Of a stretch of 64,000 nt of DNA, positions 1-11,853 are shown piece after piece. The stretch spans positions 6,964,174 to 7,028,173 of the forward strand of contig NW_022204507.1 of NCBI RefSeq assembly GCF_008831285.2, in the 5' to 3' direction. How positions within the stretch are numbered: position 1 is the first letter of the stretch; every line of letters starts with the position of its first letter. The stretch comes from Nymphaea colorata. Taxonomy: Eukaryota; Streptophyta; Magnoliopsida; Nymphaeales; Nymphaeaceae. A model generated the notes under the pieces. It did not search any database. It was given only the letters and a program-made list of their open reading frames with translations, and was not told the DNA's origin. A program made the position numbers and the translations under genes.

Positions 1-1440
1 TAACCTTGCAACGTCTCATTTGAACCGAACTCTATACCCAAGCTGTGTATATGAGTATCATATTTCAAACTGCGCTTAGAAACATGAATACAAAATTGAC
101 ATGAATTTGCATTTTTTAAAGTAAAAGATATGTGCCAGTCGCCAAGGCGTATGAATATGACAAAGCTTTAAGTTCAATTGGGTTCCCAATACCAGCCCCG
201 GCCCAACCTATCGTTGCATCTACTCTAATTTGTCCCCACGACCTAATCAATTGTGGTCTCTCAGTAAGTATAATGGAGATATAGACACACCCAAGCCGCT
301 ATGGCAGGTCAAAAGCGACCACCATATGCTCGCCATTATTTTTTAATATTCTCCTCTGTAAGTAAGGCTGGGCTTTGGTCAGGCCATGCCCTGCCTGACA
401 AGAAGTTGGGATCGGGTTAGACCACAACCCTTAACTGCAGCCTTGGCTTGACCCGATTGCCTGCAACTCAGGCCAGAAACCCATCCTCACTCGATTAGAA
501 TGAAAAAATAAATTTTTAATGTAGTTTAATATATAAACATAATTAAACATAACAAAATATGTAATGATATCTATATTTGAATAAATAATATTAAAAAATA
601 AGTTATTGGATTGAGTCAAACAGGGTACTGGATATCTGTAAGACCCTGTAGTGGCCCCTAGCCAGGGATGGCATGGCCTGACCTAGACAAGGATGGCCTG
701 GCATGGCGAGGCCATGGAAGGCACCTACCTAGTCTCAAGGAAGCAACAGCAACAACCACAGGCCATAGCTCGTCAATAACAAGCAGTCTGAAATTTATGA
801 TAGTCCAGAGGTCTTTGGTGTTTTTCCCTTACACGATGAGCGATCACCCACAACGCCTATATAGGGAACACCGTTTGACGGAGGACACTGGCCCCTAAGT
901 CTGTGGCCACTGTGAAAGGGAAGGTTGGGACAATTGGTAGCATCAGATGGCATGAATTTGAATGTGGTGCCTTGGAGGGAACAGATTTTGTTAGGTGGCA
1001 GCCATGCAGTAGTGCCAGCCGTGCCTAGAAGTTGTAGGTTGTGGGAACAGATGTCAGATAATAGGCCTCATGACCTGGTAGCCTATGGGCAGCAATGCTC
1101 GTGGCCAATTGCTGGCCGGTGTGGGGGAGTGGTTCCTGGACAAGTGGTGGTCGGGTGGTTTGAGCCCGCAACTACATTTTAATCTGGGCGAAATATTGTT
1201 ACTGTGTAGGTTTTGAATTCAAATAATGTAGTAGCTATGGATGGATACTTAAACCGAGCAAAGCAGTGTAGAGAGAAGGCACATGTAATTGCTTTGACAA
1301 TCTTACCAGTTTTTTTTGTGAGAAAAGACTAAGTCTTCGAGTTGAGGCAAAGCTGGTTGTCCATTTATCCTTTGAGTTTTCGTATGGGTGGTGATTTGAC
1401 TGGTAAGTCTATGCCACAGACTTACGTCATGCAGGTTAAT
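1..1440. other. AT-rich non-coding flank, possible decayed 5' LTR of the first gypsy element
   Basis: No convincing gene is seen here. Short open frames at 668-898 and 925-1182 have no recognisable domain. Because a primer-binding-like site begins at 1447, the upstream few hundred bases should include the old 5' LTR; a TG start around 629 (TGTAAGACCC) is a possible left edge and the ACA at 1442-1444 a possible right edge. No second LTR copy was recognised downstream, so these limits are guesses. Confidence 0.3.
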
Positions 1441-1446
1441 AACAAT

Positions 1447-1459
1447 TGGTATCAAAGAC
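1447..1459 (+). other. Primer-binding-site-like sequence of gypsy element 1
   Basis: TGGTATCAAAGAC differs slightly from TGGTATCAGAGC, the plant initiator-tRNA-Met primer site. It lies about 300 bp before recognisable gag sequence, the expected place for minus-strand priming in an LTR retrotransposon. Confidence 0.45.
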
Positions 1460-1750
1460 AAGTTGTAATGATGACTACTGGTGTTGAGACTCGAGAGTCG
1501 AGACTCTCTCTTGGAGGAATCTGTTGGCTCACTGACAACTCAAGAGTCCCCTGCTTCGTCAAATAACCAACAGATGATTGAGCATCTGACCCTTCTTGAG
1601 AATCATATAAAGAAACTCCCTGCTCAGTCGGATGGTCTCATTTAAGTCTTTCGCAACCAGCTTGGGGAAACCAGATTAGTCTGGTAACAAGAATTTGTTG
1701 TTGTGCGCCGTGTGCTGGGAGAGGCCACATTGGAGACATTAAAGATAAAG

Positions 1751-2618
1751 ATCCTAGAGCCTAAATCTTTCCATGGTGGCAATTGTTTGAAGGACCTTGA
1801 GAAATATCTTTGAGACATCGAGCAGTATTTCAAAACTGGTCATACCAAAAAGGATGATAAAGTCACTGTCGTGGCCATGTATTTGCACAGTAGTGCCAAA
1901 TTGTGGTGGCAGACGAAGCTGGAAGAGGATAGTCACACAGGTAAGGTGCCTATCTCTACTTGGGCCGAAATGAAGCACGAACTTATGTATCAATTTCTGC
2001 CTTTGAATGTTACATGGATTACTCGAGAAGGTCTGCAACAGCTTAAGCAGACTGGGGCCATTCGGGTTTATGTCAAGGCATTTTCTTCATTAATGCTTGA
2101 CATAAAGAACATGGCGGAAGAAAACAAGCTATTTTACTTTATGAGTGGTCTTCAGTCGTGGGCTCAAACTCAAATCTGTCGGCAAGAAGTAAAAGAATTG
2201 CATTCTGCTTTACCAATAGCTGATCGTCTCTTAGATTTTTGTGTGCAGTTCAGTGACGAAACATCTAAGAATTGTCCATAAAAGCGGTACAAGTCGGCCA
2301 AAGCAAAATATGGTGGTAAGAAGAAGGAGGGCCTAAGAGACATACCCTACAAATCTTCAAACTATTCCAGGTACTTCATTTGCAATGGCCCTCACCGTGC
2401 ACGAAATTGCCGTCACAGGAAGCACATGAATGCGGTCGTCCAGGAGCCCGATGATGAGTCAAGAGCACTCACCATTGGATCTCTGAAATGCATGAACGCT
2501 CTTGAACAGGTGAACACTCTATGCCAGCCTCTTGAGAATACGGCCTTAAGTCCTAGGTTGTTGTATGTTGAGGTCCGGCTGAATAAAGTTCTCACTCATA
2601 CCTTGGTGGACACATGAG
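1751..2618 (+). pseudogene. gypsy element 1 gag and start of protease, broken
   Basis: Retrotransposon gag packages the element RNA. The frame can be followed from about 1751 to 2618 with in-frame stops near 1811, at 2279 and near 2615. The best stretch (1871-2281, 136 codons) has the tryptophan-rich SAKLWW and STWAEMKHEL segments typical of the Retrotrans_gag domain. A zinc knuckle follows at about 2372-2410, reading YFICNGPHRARNC; its first cysteine is replaced by tyrosine, so metal binding is probably lost. The frame then enters a protease-like region where the expected aspartate-threonine-glycine is interrupted (VDT followed by a stop, then VTNNFVA). Confidence 0.8.
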
Positions 2619-3300
2619 TGACCAACAATTTTGTGGCTAGTTGTCTGGTGGAGCTTTCGGCCTTATGGTGAAGCCGAATGCCAGCCACGTGAAAGCCACT
2701 AATGTTGTCCCTTTAGTGACAAACGGTGAAGCGTAAGCTGCTAGGAAGGAAGTCGGGCCTTGGTTGGGTAAGTGTAACTTCACGGTCTGCACACTAGATG
2801 ATTTTGATGAGATGATGGGTATGGATTTCCTAACCCAATCCAAGGTGACAATCTAACCGCATCTAAAGTCATTAATGATTTCAAATGAGAAGATGCCATG
2901 CCTGGTTCTGTTGGTGTTAGGCAGGGCTACTATAAAAGCTATCTTGTCCTTACAACTCAATGATAGATTGAGGCATGGAGAGCTGACTTTCTTGCTTCAT
3001 TGAAGGAAGTCAGCCCAGACCAAAAGCAAGGTAATGCACCTGCGTTAGTATAGGAACTACTTGGCAGATTCTCTAATGTTGTGCCAAGAGAAATGCCGAA
3101 GGATTTGCTGTCAAGAAGCAACATGGACCATGAAATAGAATTGGTGCCAAGCGTTCAGTCTCCTGCCCAGGCTCCATATTAGATGTTCCCACCAGATTAG
3201 CTAAACTATGATGGCAACTCGACGAATTGCTAGAATTGGTTACATCCAACCATCCAAGGCCCCTTATGAAGAGCCAATCATGTTCCAACATAAGAAGGAT

Positions 3301-4032
3301 GTTTCCCTTCGGATGTGTGTGGACTACAAAGCTTTGAACAAGCTCACTATGAAGAACAAGTAACTTGTGCCTCGAGTGGAAGACTTGTTTGATCAACCAA
3401 TTAATTCCCAGATCTTCACTAAGTTAGATCTACGGTCTGGGTATTATCAAGTGAGGATTGCTAAAAGGGATGAGCAGAAAAGGGATGTATTACTCGCTAT
3501 GTTTTGTTAGAGTAACTTATAATGTTTTGGGCTTTGTAATGCACCGACTACATTTTGTAATTTAATGAATAGTGTGTTTCACCTTTACATCAATGATTTT
3601 GTGGTGATGCATTTGGACGACATTGTGATTTATAGTCTATTCATAGAGTCCCATGTCAAACACTTAGAGTTGGTGTTCTCTAAATTGCGAGAAAATAAGT
3701 TGTATTTGAAGCCAAAGAAGTGCATATTCGCTCAGCCATGGGTCCCTTTCTTAGGCCACTTTGTAAGCCATGGAAAGGTAGAGATGGATTCCCAAAAATT
3801 TCAGGCCATCCTTGACTAGCCAGCCCCTACAAATGTGCCAGCACTTTGGTCTTTCTTGGGCCTGGCTAATTATTATCGCTGCTTCATTGAGGGATACTCA
3901 AGAGTCGCGGTACCCTTGGCGGACTTGTTGAAGAAGAATCGGACGTGGGATTTGTCATCAGAATGTGCTGATGCCTTTCGACTGCTCAAGGCAAAATTGA
4001 GCAGTGAGCCGGTTTTGCGGCTGCCTGATTAA
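3301..4032 (+). pseudogene. gypsy element 1 reverse transcriptase, broken
   Basis: RT copies element RNA into DNA. Recognisable blocks in order are MCVDYKALNK (about 3316), FTKLDLRSGYYQVRIA (about 3416), CNAPTTFCNLMN (about 3535), the catalytic box as HLDDIVIY near 3608 (family consensus YLDD), FLGHFVS near 3748, and the thumb/connection region WSFLGLANYYRCFIEGYS near 3846. Stops include 3361, 3508 and the TAG just before 3820. Sequence similarity ends at 4032, before the RNase H core. The loss of the tyrosine in the catalytic box and the stops mean no active enzyme. Confidence 0.85.
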
Positions 4033-5072
4033 AATTTTCATTTCATAATATGTTTTACTAATGCACAATCAATTACTTCAAGGGAAACATGTGAAGTGAG
4101 GCTGATAGGCAGCCAGTGTCGATTACAAATATTTGGGGCATCAAATTCTTATGCTGTAAAAAGAAATTACCAATGAACAAGTTGAAGCTTCGTGGGGGCA
4201 TGCAGCACCCATGTCTTAGAGAGACAAGGTAGCATGGAAGCTTTGATTTCCTGTCAAATGGTGGAACACCCAACTACAAACTTATATTCCACACCTTCAT
4301 TCCTCTAACTCTCTCTCTCTATCTCTTTGAAACTCGTTTAGCTTCCTTTCTCATCAACCCTTGCCTAACTAACTCTAAGCCAGCAGCCCAAAGAGCAGGA
4401 CAAGACATTATCATTGAACACATTGTGGAATGGGGTGGAACGCTGCGAAATAGAACACGATGTTCCATTTTTCGCCTAGTCAACAGAAACATTGGACGCT
4501 GGAAACTCAAAACGGACTGGAGATGAAAATGCTGGGTATAAAATCCCAGTCTATTCCGCGGCGTTTTGTGCTTTACCATGGAACGCTCGCCAGCGGCATT
4601 GTTTGAATGGATGAAGAAAAGGAAAATAAATAGAAGGAAAGAAAAGGAAAGAAAAGGAAAAGTAAAAAATGGTTAGGGAAAGTTGAAGTTCGTTTTCCCT
4701 CCAATCTTCATTTTGAGAGAGCTTAGAATTATACTAATTTTTTTTTTCTTTTCGCTTCTTTCCAAATACACTTATTAGCTCTCCTTTCTTTTTTCTTGTT
4801 ATTAATTAGTCATCGAAACACAGAAAACACCTTTTTTCCATTCCTTTGTTTCACTCTAGCTCTATGCTACCTTCCTCGCTCACTGCGTCTCCACTCTTCT
4901 TCTTCTACCACCCTTGTTCACATCTCTTTCCATTGCAGTAACACCATTTGGAGGCTGCGTTCCAACCCCCCTTCGAAGGTTTCTGTATCTTCCAAAGGTA
5001 TGTTTCTCCATCTTCACAACCTGCTACCCTTTCTTCTCTCCCTTACAGCTTCTCTGTCCGCAAACCGCCACC
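4033..5072. other. Non-coding, no recognised feature
   Basis: Contains a short CT-rich run near 4308-4325, an A/G-rich run at 4615-4665 and a pyrimidine-rich stretch at 4730-5060. The last resembles the 5' untranslated region of the PPR fragment that follows, but no promoter element could be fixed. Confidence 0.4.
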
Positions 5073-5390
5073 ATGGCTTCTTCCAGGTAAGAGCCACTTC
5101 AAGCTTATAGCTTTCTCATCCACTTCAAAACAAGCGGAACTCGTTATGCCGTCACCCTCAAGAACCACCAACTCATCTGATATTCTTAAGTTCCTCCAAA
5201 CTTCACATCAAAGGACCTTATCAGCATCGTTCGCTGGCATAATGGTGACACCGCCATCAGTGTCTTCAACTGGGCCCTCGCACAGAAACCGAGTTTCGTG
5301 CGTGAGTGGCTGAGTCATCACTTGTTGAGGTGATCCTGCACCAACTTGGAAGTGAGGCAACCTTTGAGAACAAATTTTCTCTTTCTCTCT
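5073..5390 (+). pseudogene. N-terminal fragment of a P-class pentatricopeptide repeat (PPR) gene
   Basis: PPR proteins are organelle RNA-binding proteins. An ATG in good plant context (GCCACCATGGC) opens at 5073, but the frame meets TAA five codons later. The frame from 5208 reads KDLISIVRWHNGDTAISVFN then WALAQKPSFV, the pre-repeat block common to P-class PPR proteins (FNWA...KP.F). One base out of frame, about 5313-5385 reads VEVILHQLGSEATFEN, matching the EEIL..LG..G.F motif that starts the repeat region in proteins such as Arabidopsis MEE40. Sequence after about 5390 is unrelated, so repeats are missing. Three frames are needed, so it is a decayed fragment. The MEE40 comparison is from memory of the family. 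Confidence 0.5.
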
Positions 5391-7400
5391 CTCTCACTCA
5401 TTTGCGGTATTCCTCTCTGGATCTGCAGCAGGATTGATGAAATGTCTGGGAATATACAGTGCATTTACTTAGGCGATTTCTTGTTGGATCTTGACTCTAT
5501 GCGTTGTTGATTGAAAGTGGATAATGAAGGTGAACTCGTGAAGCACTTATCATAGAAATTGATTGAAACAGACGGCGCATGACCTAATCCTAATATACAT
5601 TGTGATGTACATGACTGTATAGTATATAATGGATCAGATTTAGTGTGTAATTTCATAACTGAGTTTGAATCCGAAATTGATGGTTGACTGAAGTTTGAGA
5701 AAAAGTATAACTCAATTACATGGAAATATTCTCATACTAGTCAACCTAAATTCAGATGAAAAAGAAAACCAAAATCAAACTTAACCAGACGGACTCCGGA
5801 ACATGGTAGATCAGAATGTAATGTAGACCACCCAAAATATACAGGGTAGCCCACAAAATACACTTTATTTTTGAGTCTCCCAGACAGAGATTTTCTTTTC
5901 TTTTTTTTCACGGAGGGAAAAATGCAATGATTATTAGATATAGGGGCACAGAGGCTGGTTGTCTTCTTGCTTGTCCTGATGCTTCTTTTTTGCATGTTGT
6001 GGCTTTCGTCTCTAGGTGATACAGCTTTGGCTGTTGGGTGAGGCACGTGAATGCTCTTCTCTAACAAAAGACTTCACTGGCTCCTGACTGAACTCTTTGA
6101 ACTTTAAACTTCTATATGCCCCTAGGATCAGGTGCAACTAAAAGAGAAGGTGAAGTTGGTTTAGTTTTTTATAGCAATTTCTCACAAACGCCCTCAAAAC
6201 GTTTGGCCTTTCTACTTTCTTGCTCCCATTGTGTATCTGTTGGATTTGATGATATGAATGTGACCTCCATAGGCATATGGCAGATGGTGTGTGCCAGGCC
6301 AGTTAAGATAAGGTGTGCTGCACTAAAGGGAGCAGAGTTTAATAAAGTCTCCAGATCTGTCCCAACAAAGCGAGTGAGAAAAGGCGGACATGCTATATGT
6401 GCAGCGTTCCTGGTCATCTCTCTTCTTCCTGCCCTTAGAAGCAGCAGTCTAATACCAAATCAAGTTCTCATGGTGGAAAATGAAAGAACATTAACTTTTC
6501 TTTGTTTAGACTTGCATTGTCTTGAGAGTTTTGATGTAATCTGTCTCAACAAGCTATGTCGCTGCTGCTTGTATGTTAAAAATTTCGTAGTTCAGTAGGG
6601 CAATTTTTTTCATTAAAATGTTTATTAACCTCCGTATTCTATCCAAAATTCAGATAATATTGAAGATTAATATTCAAGTTTCATATCACTATCACAGAAG
6701 TTTTTGTAATTGGAGATTTTTTTTTACTGGAATGTATGCATTCAGTTGCATTGTAGCATAAAAAAATCTCACTATGATAGTATTCTTTGCTAACTATAAT
6801 GTACAAATAATGATGGGTCTTGTGATGATAGTGTTCTAGAACATTGGACAAAACAGACTGTACATGATGCAAACACCGAAGAAAACATGCAGAATGTACA
6901 AAACACAAATCAAACATCGGACAAAACAAACAGGATAGGCACGACCAACACTATGGAAAACAAACACTCGACAAAATGAACATGGTGTTTTGTTCCTAAA
7001 ACGATCCAAAAATGGGCAAAGAACATCACAGAACATACACCAAAACGTATCACTAGATTTGCTTCAGACTTGGTGGCCACTGTTTAGGATGAATGGGTCC
7101 ACCTTGTTGGACCTGTTTGTCTTATAAAAATGGCAAGGTACTCTATTGTAGAAGTCTCCAAGTTCTTTGGGGTGATTTCTTAATTCATTTAAGACAGTAT
7201 AAAATCCCATGTCTTTCGGTTCTCATCTCTCTTTTTTTCATTTTTTCCTTTTTCTCTCTCCTATGCTTGAATTTGTCTGTCATTTCTTCAAGGGTTCTAT
7301 AATTCACCGGCACCGTGAGTTGTAGGTCCAATTTCTGACCAACTTAACACTTAGATGATGCATTGGAGAGAGGGAAAATGCCAATGTCTGTTGATCATGG
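5391..7400. other. Non-coding with one unrecognised 160-codon open frame
   Basis: An open frame at 6116-6598 (+) encodes 160 residues with no motif, signal peptide or membrane segment I can recognise, and its codon use is unremarkable; it may be chance. At 6836-7036 the phrase ACAT(T/C)GGACAAAACA recurs two or three times in a degenerate, AC-rich run. Nothing else was recognised. Confidence 0.35.
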
Positions 7401-7439
7401 AATTCTCTTGTTGTGATCCCTAGTGTGCTGCCTTGCCCC

Positions 7440-9160
7440 CTCACATCCAAACATAATATACCAACAAAGGCCAAGTAAAGAGAGAGAAAGAGAAAGAAGA
7501 AGCACCTACAACATTAAGACGATCAACAAGAATCCAAAAACCAAATTCCAAGTATGTTGATGCAGATTATATCATCTTGTTGAAGATCGAGCTAGCTTCT
7601 TTTGAAGAAACAAAATGTGTTGACAAATGGCAAGCTGCAATAAAAAACACGATGAAGGTAGTGATGCAAAACCCTACCGAGGAGCTTGTACTGAATCTGC
7701 TAGAGTAAAACCCATTACCTGCAAGTAGGTTTACAAATAACATGGAAGGCAAATGACTCGATTGATAGATGGGTTGTCTGATCATGAGAGGATTTTCATA
7801 TTAGTATGGTATTGACTTTTAAGAGACTTTTAGTCCTGTTTCTAAGATCACATATGTACATGTGTTGATAGTTGTCGTTGCAACCAAGTATTAAAGCTAA
7901 GGCAGGTGGATGAGAAGAATGCCTTTTTGTATAGAGAATTTGACCATGAAATTTATATGGAACAAGTTAAAAGATTTAGATCTATAGATAAGCCAGACTA
8001 TGTCTACAAATTGAAGAAGACAAGCACTTATAGCATGGTATAGAAACATAGCTGAATTCTTAGTGTTTAACAAATTCCAAGTCACTTTAGCATATTTCAG
8101 TCTCTTCGTCAAGACAAAAGGTACAAAGATTAATATTGTGTTAATTTACGTTGATGATTTAATTAATGAAGATGATAAGGAAGACATTAATCTCATTTAT
8201 GAACATCTCATAGTGAGATTTAAAATGAATGAGGTGGGGGAGAGTTATGACATTTCCTTGGATTAGAAATTGATTATCGATCTAAAGTACTATTTTTAAG
8301 TCAAAATGAAATATGTTGGTAACTTACTTTGTAAGTATGATATGCTTGATTGCAAACCTATCTCAAAACCAATTGAGATAAGTATTATGTCAGAATTGAT
8401 GAAGATAAGCTACAAGACATCACTATGTACCAGCAACTGGTTCGAAACTCAATATACATAACCTTGTCAAGACCATACATGGCATATATAATTAGTGTTG
8501 TGAGTAGATTCATGCAGACTTCAAGGGAGCTGCATTTAGAAGCAGCGAGAACAATATTAAATTATGTTAAAGGAACTACTAACTATGGTATACTCTACAA
8601 AAGCGGATCAGTTGATGTTTGAGATTTTGTTGGCTTGTATACTAAACAAACGTTCAGTCTTGGAAGTGAGACAGTTTCATAGTATAGTGAAAGACAACCA
8701 ACAGTTTCACTATCTACAACAGAAACTGAGTATATAATGTAACAACATTTCAAGCAGTACAAAAATGTGTCTAACTGATGCAATTGTTGGAAGACATTGA
8801 ACAAGATGTAGATTATGCAGTGGTACTCTACTGAGATACTGAAGGTAATACTAGATTGAGAAAATCATGTCTTCTTTTCTTGGACAAAGTGCAACATCAA
8901 TTTATCAGAGAAAAAATGCTCAGAAGAGAGATATAGTTGTTATAAATTGCTTTAGAAGATCGGTTGCTGATATATTCATGAAGGGGCAGCCAGTGCAGAC
9001 ATTCACCAAGTTCAGAAGAGTGGTAGGTGTTATAAAACACAGTAATGAGGGGGAAATTATAGTGGTTCATCACCGACTCTTTAGAAGAGTCGAGAGAACC
9101 CATGTTCTCTATTGCTTTGTCGTTGGATCCATTTTGGATGCCACTTATGATATCCGAGTT
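7440..9160 (+). mobile_element. Decayed Ty1/copia fragment, reverse transcriptase to 3' LTR edge (segment A)
   Basis: The left edge reads like the integrase/RT linker of copia1 (compare 14,705-14,830). Then come RT blocks VDEKNAFLYREFDHEIYMEQ (7909-), a degraded YVDD region near 8150, SRPYMAYIISVVSRFMQTSR (8470-), RNase H remnants (TETEYIM near 8727), and VADIFMKGQPVQTFTKFRRV (8965-). Multiple stops and frameshifts are present. A polypurine-like GAGGGGGAAATT at about 9049 is followed by an LTR start like that of copia1 (CATCACCGACTCTT). It belongs to the same family as copia1 but is far older, and it is the partner of the fragment at 46.2 kb. Confidence 0.85.
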
Positions 9161-10334
9161 TCAAATTTTCTACGAACAAGTGCTGCTCAAATTTCATATT
9201 AAATCTTTTGAAACTATCTGAATTTTCAAAGTTCATTGTGTCTTTACATGCTCAAGGATTTGTTCAATGTTCTGCATTTTTATCTGGTGGCATAGAATGT
9301 GTAATGATATATCTAGTTATTTGTTGTGTCCATTAAATAATGGTAGCACAGAGTATAGAGGATAAATATATAGCTATAAAGATTGTACTTTCCAGCCAAG
9401 AGGTAACATGTACCCTTGAACCATTATAAGCTTGATAGATTCTACCATCAATTACAAAATGTGCAATAATCTTTGACTTTTGGATATATTATTTTTTTAT
9501 TCTTTAAAAAATATTCATGCAGTGGAAAACAAGGTTTACAGTCTCTGAACAAGCCTGCGATTATGGATTTTTCCAAAAGCCATTACTTTTGCGGGAATGT
9601 GCAATAATCCAAACTCATTCCTGCTATCGCTTGCAAAATATACTACTTAGCTTCATATTCATGACATTCCCAGTAAAATGATTAACTCCATGATTAAACT
9701 CATCTCTGGAATCTTAGTTGTTGATATTGTTCATCCCACTTGGGAGCAACGAGCAGAGAACAAGTCACTTGGTGTTTAATTAGTTTTCCAATATGAAACA
9801 CTGCCAAGGCAGAGATTATTATTCTAGTTGGCATACCATGATCTCTATCGTGTGGATATGGGCCTCGAAAAAGATTACAATATTAAAACGTTAGATCACC
9901 TGAACTCTACGTGTGGGTAAAATAAACTAAGTGCTAGTGCCGGCATGTAACTAGTAAGATTTTGAGATATGATATGGACTGGTTGACATGTGATGAGAAA
10001 ACAAAAAATTACATTAAAAAACTAGCGAACCATGACATAGAAAGAAAATGCCTACACAATCATGATAAAGCTTTTGTTTTTTCCGGTAAAAGGCCCAACC
10101 GAGGCTTGGGTTTGACGAATATTTCGTCAACTAAATTACATCATTCTTGGCGGATTGAATCCAATCATATATTTTAAAATAGCTGCTGTGGATATGACTT
10201 CTTTTCATTTACCAATCAAAATGAAGTTTTCTAGTTTTAAATGTTTGAGCATTAATTTTGTCATATTTGTGCCCCCCAATCTGCTCGTCGTGTAATTAAT
10301 TAGGAATTATGCTACTAAAATGGTAGGCTTCTGT
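9161..10334. repeat. Segment A, upstream conserved block of the duplicated unit
   Basis: This stretch aligns by eye with 48,270-49,350 (segment B); 9,215-9,470 also matches 44,980-45,200, and 9,975-10,180 matches 49,090-49,300 and 59,400-60,010. It looks like the 3' flank of an upstream neighbour rather than a coding region. The 71-codon open frame at 9,962-10,177 is broken in the other copies and is not called as a gene. Confidence 0.6.
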
Positions 10335-10535
10335 CAGGGATGGAGGGAAGGGGAACCCGCAGGGGCCTTGGCCCCTCTTCAGATTTTAAAAATTAAAACT
10401 TTAAAAATTTATATGTAATCTAAAAAATTTTAGTTTAATATATATAAAAAATTAGAAAATTTTTATTTCGGCTCTTGTTAAAATTTTGAAACTATAATTT
10501 GGGTCCTGCGACAGAAAATTCCTGGCTCTACCCTT
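10335..10535 (+). mobile_element. hAT-like MITE, present in segment A only
   Basis: It starts CAGGGATGGAGGG and ends CTCTACCCTTG, giving imperfect terminal inverted repeats. The interior is AT-rich. Segments B (about 49,340) and D (about 60,175) run straight through this site without it, which defines the insertion. Flanking 8-mers GCTTCTGT and ATCTCTAT are similar enough to be a decayed 8-bp target duplication, the hAT signature. Relatives lie at 51,081, 44,776 and, as a larger form, 33,586. Confidence 0.6.
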
Positions 10536-11029
10536 GATCTCTATGACTTTTTTTTTTGCGGAGCCGTTCGGCCGTCATAAAGATTGAGAAGAATTTAGCA
10601 GTTGTAAAAGCAATTCCAATTCAACCAGTACTGCTAACACATCAGCATTCTTCTATGCTTGTTGAACAGGTGGGGATTTTTAGTGGGGATTTTCGGGTTG
10701 CGAGGCGCACCAATCCTACCCGTTCGTCGTTATGTGGGTCTGCAACGCATTTAATTAAGTGTTCACATTTCAAGGTGGAAAATGATAAAAAAAGAATAGA
10801 ATCGGTCAGGCGGCTCATTCAATCGCTTCATTTTGTGAGTCAGAAAAAGGTTCAAATGAATAAGAAATTAAATAAAAGGAAATAACGTTTAAAATAATAA
10901 ACAAAAAACCAACATGAACTAACAGGCGGTGAATTTGTTGGTCACAAAGTCGATTTGTCATATTTGAGAAGGGCAATTCAAACAATCGATATATATAGAT
11001 ATATATGGAGTAATATGCATATTTTCAGG

Positions 11030-11275
11030 TGAGCAAAATCTTAACCACTTAACTCACGAAAAGAAGTCCAAAGCTTCTCACCATTCTTTCAAACTCTAAG
11101 GTCTGAATCTGTGTCCGTGCCAGCGATGGCAAGGGAGCAGCCTTAAACTTCAGGTACTGCACCCCACTACTTAAGGCCTGAGGGCATGATGCTCATGTGA
11201 ATCGAACTAGAGACTTGCCTCTTTATAGGTCTTTAACCTAACCAAGTACACTATAGCTATTGAGAAAGAGTTGCG
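11030..11275 (-). repeat. tRNA-related SINE, copy in segment A
   Basis: On the minus strand an A-box-like TAGTGTACTTGGTTAGG (11,237-11,253) is followed about 30 bp on by a B-box-like GTTCGATTC (11,199-11,207), the internal RNA polymerase III promoter layout of plant SINEs. The cloverleaf is not complete, so it is not a tRNA gene. The same block sits at the matching place in segments B (49,745-49,990) and D (60,540-60,750), so it predates the duplications. Confidence 0.5.
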
Positions 11276-11326
11276 TATATATTGAGTAGGATGATTGAAA
11301 TGATAATTTTATATATCACTAACAAC

Positions 11327-11331
<5 letters not shown>

Positions 11332-11368
<37 letters not shown>
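11332..11368. repeat. (TA)n microsatellite
   Basis: A run of about 18 TA units just upstream of the conserved promoter block of segment A. The matching place in segment B (50,045-50,105) is also a (TA)n tract of a different length. Confidence 0.95.
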
Positions 11369-11370
<2 letters not shown>

Positions 11371-11510
11371 AGGTATGGCCATGCTTATTTCTCTTGATAG
11401 GTGGCCTCCTTGACAGTGTCAAAGCAAAGGCCCCTTGACATGAAAGTGCCTGCATTTTTTGTGGTATTGACTTAAACGTGCAAAGCAGTTTAGGGCTAGC
11501 TTTACATGTC

Positions 11511-11520
11511 TATATATAAA
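11511..11520 (+). promoter_or_regulatory. Putative TATA box of the duplicated gene, segment A
   Basis: TATATATAAA stands about 100 bp before the first-exon remnant. The surrounding block (GCAAAGCAGTTT upstream, CGTGCACA and a TGTGGTTG stretch downstream) is conserved in segments E (57,845) and D (61,825). In segment B the same position has become a long (TA)n tract. Confidence 0.5.
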
Positions 11521-11616
11521 CGTGCACAAAACACAACACAAACTGCTGTGGTTGAAGAGACAGCAGCTGGCTAGACGGGATTTTAGGCTCGCAAATATTG
11601 AACAGGGATCATAACA

Positions 11617-11640
11617 ATGCGCAGGCGGTGGACTTAACAG
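11617..11640 (+). pseudogene. First-exon remnant of the duplicated gene, segment A (frameshifted)
   Basis: The ATG at 11,617 and the ACAG|GT donor at 11,640/11,641 match the first exons at 50,450 and 61,930. Compared with segment B it lacks 13 nt, so the frame shifts and ends in TAA after six codons. This copy could not start the same protein. Its first intron has also been hit by copia1 27 bp downstream of the donor. Confidence 0.45.
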
Positions 11641-11661
11641 GTATCATCTGTCTAACCACTC

Positions 11662-11666
11662 TATTC
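11662..11666. repeat. Target-site duplication, left, of copia1
   Basis: TATTC directly precedes the 5' LTR and is repeated at 15,452-15,456 directly after the 3' LTR, as expected for the 5-bp staggered cut of a copia integrase. Confidence 0.95.
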
Positions 11667-11783
11667 TGTAGAGTCATCACCGACTCTCACGAACCATCTT
11701 CAGCCTTCTCTCTTTAAGTCGGTGGCTATTAAAACAAAAATTAAAGAAGTCGGTGGAAGCATCCACCACCGACTCCCTCTCCC

Positions 11784-11791
11784 TATAAATA
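11784..11791 (+). promoter_or_regulatory. TATA box of copia1 5' LTR
   Basis: TATAAATA in the context CCCTATAAATAGGG. It marks the U3/R promoter of the element; the equivalent in the 3' LTR is at 15,077-15,084 and could drive transcription into flanking DNA. Confidence 0.75.
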
Positions 11792-11853
11792 GGGACGTGG
11801 GGGCTTTTTTGTTACGTGTGAAAAATTGTGAGTTGGGTTGAGTCTTAGTGTGT

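Larger units (their letters stand above)
1447..4032 (+). mobile_element. Decayed, 3'-truncated Ty3/gypsy retrotransposon
   Basis: The order of remnants is primer site, gag, zinc knuckle, protease, reverse transcriptase, as in Ty3/gypsy elements. Gag plus protease lie in one frame (about 1751-2618) and RT in another (3301-4032), both with scattered stop codons. RNase H and integrase domains are absent after 4032 and no 3' LTR was found, so the element is truncated. It is the oldest-looking element of the window's left part and cannot encode its own movement. Confidence 0.85.

Noticed and set aside
6116-6598. 160-codon open frame
   Set aside because: No recognisable domain, no conserved copy in the window, no promoter or neighbouring exon; may be chance.
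11030-11275. Possible tRNA gene on the minus strand
   Set aside because: A and B boxes are present but no acceptor stem or anticodon arm could be folded; a tRNA-derived SINE fits better.
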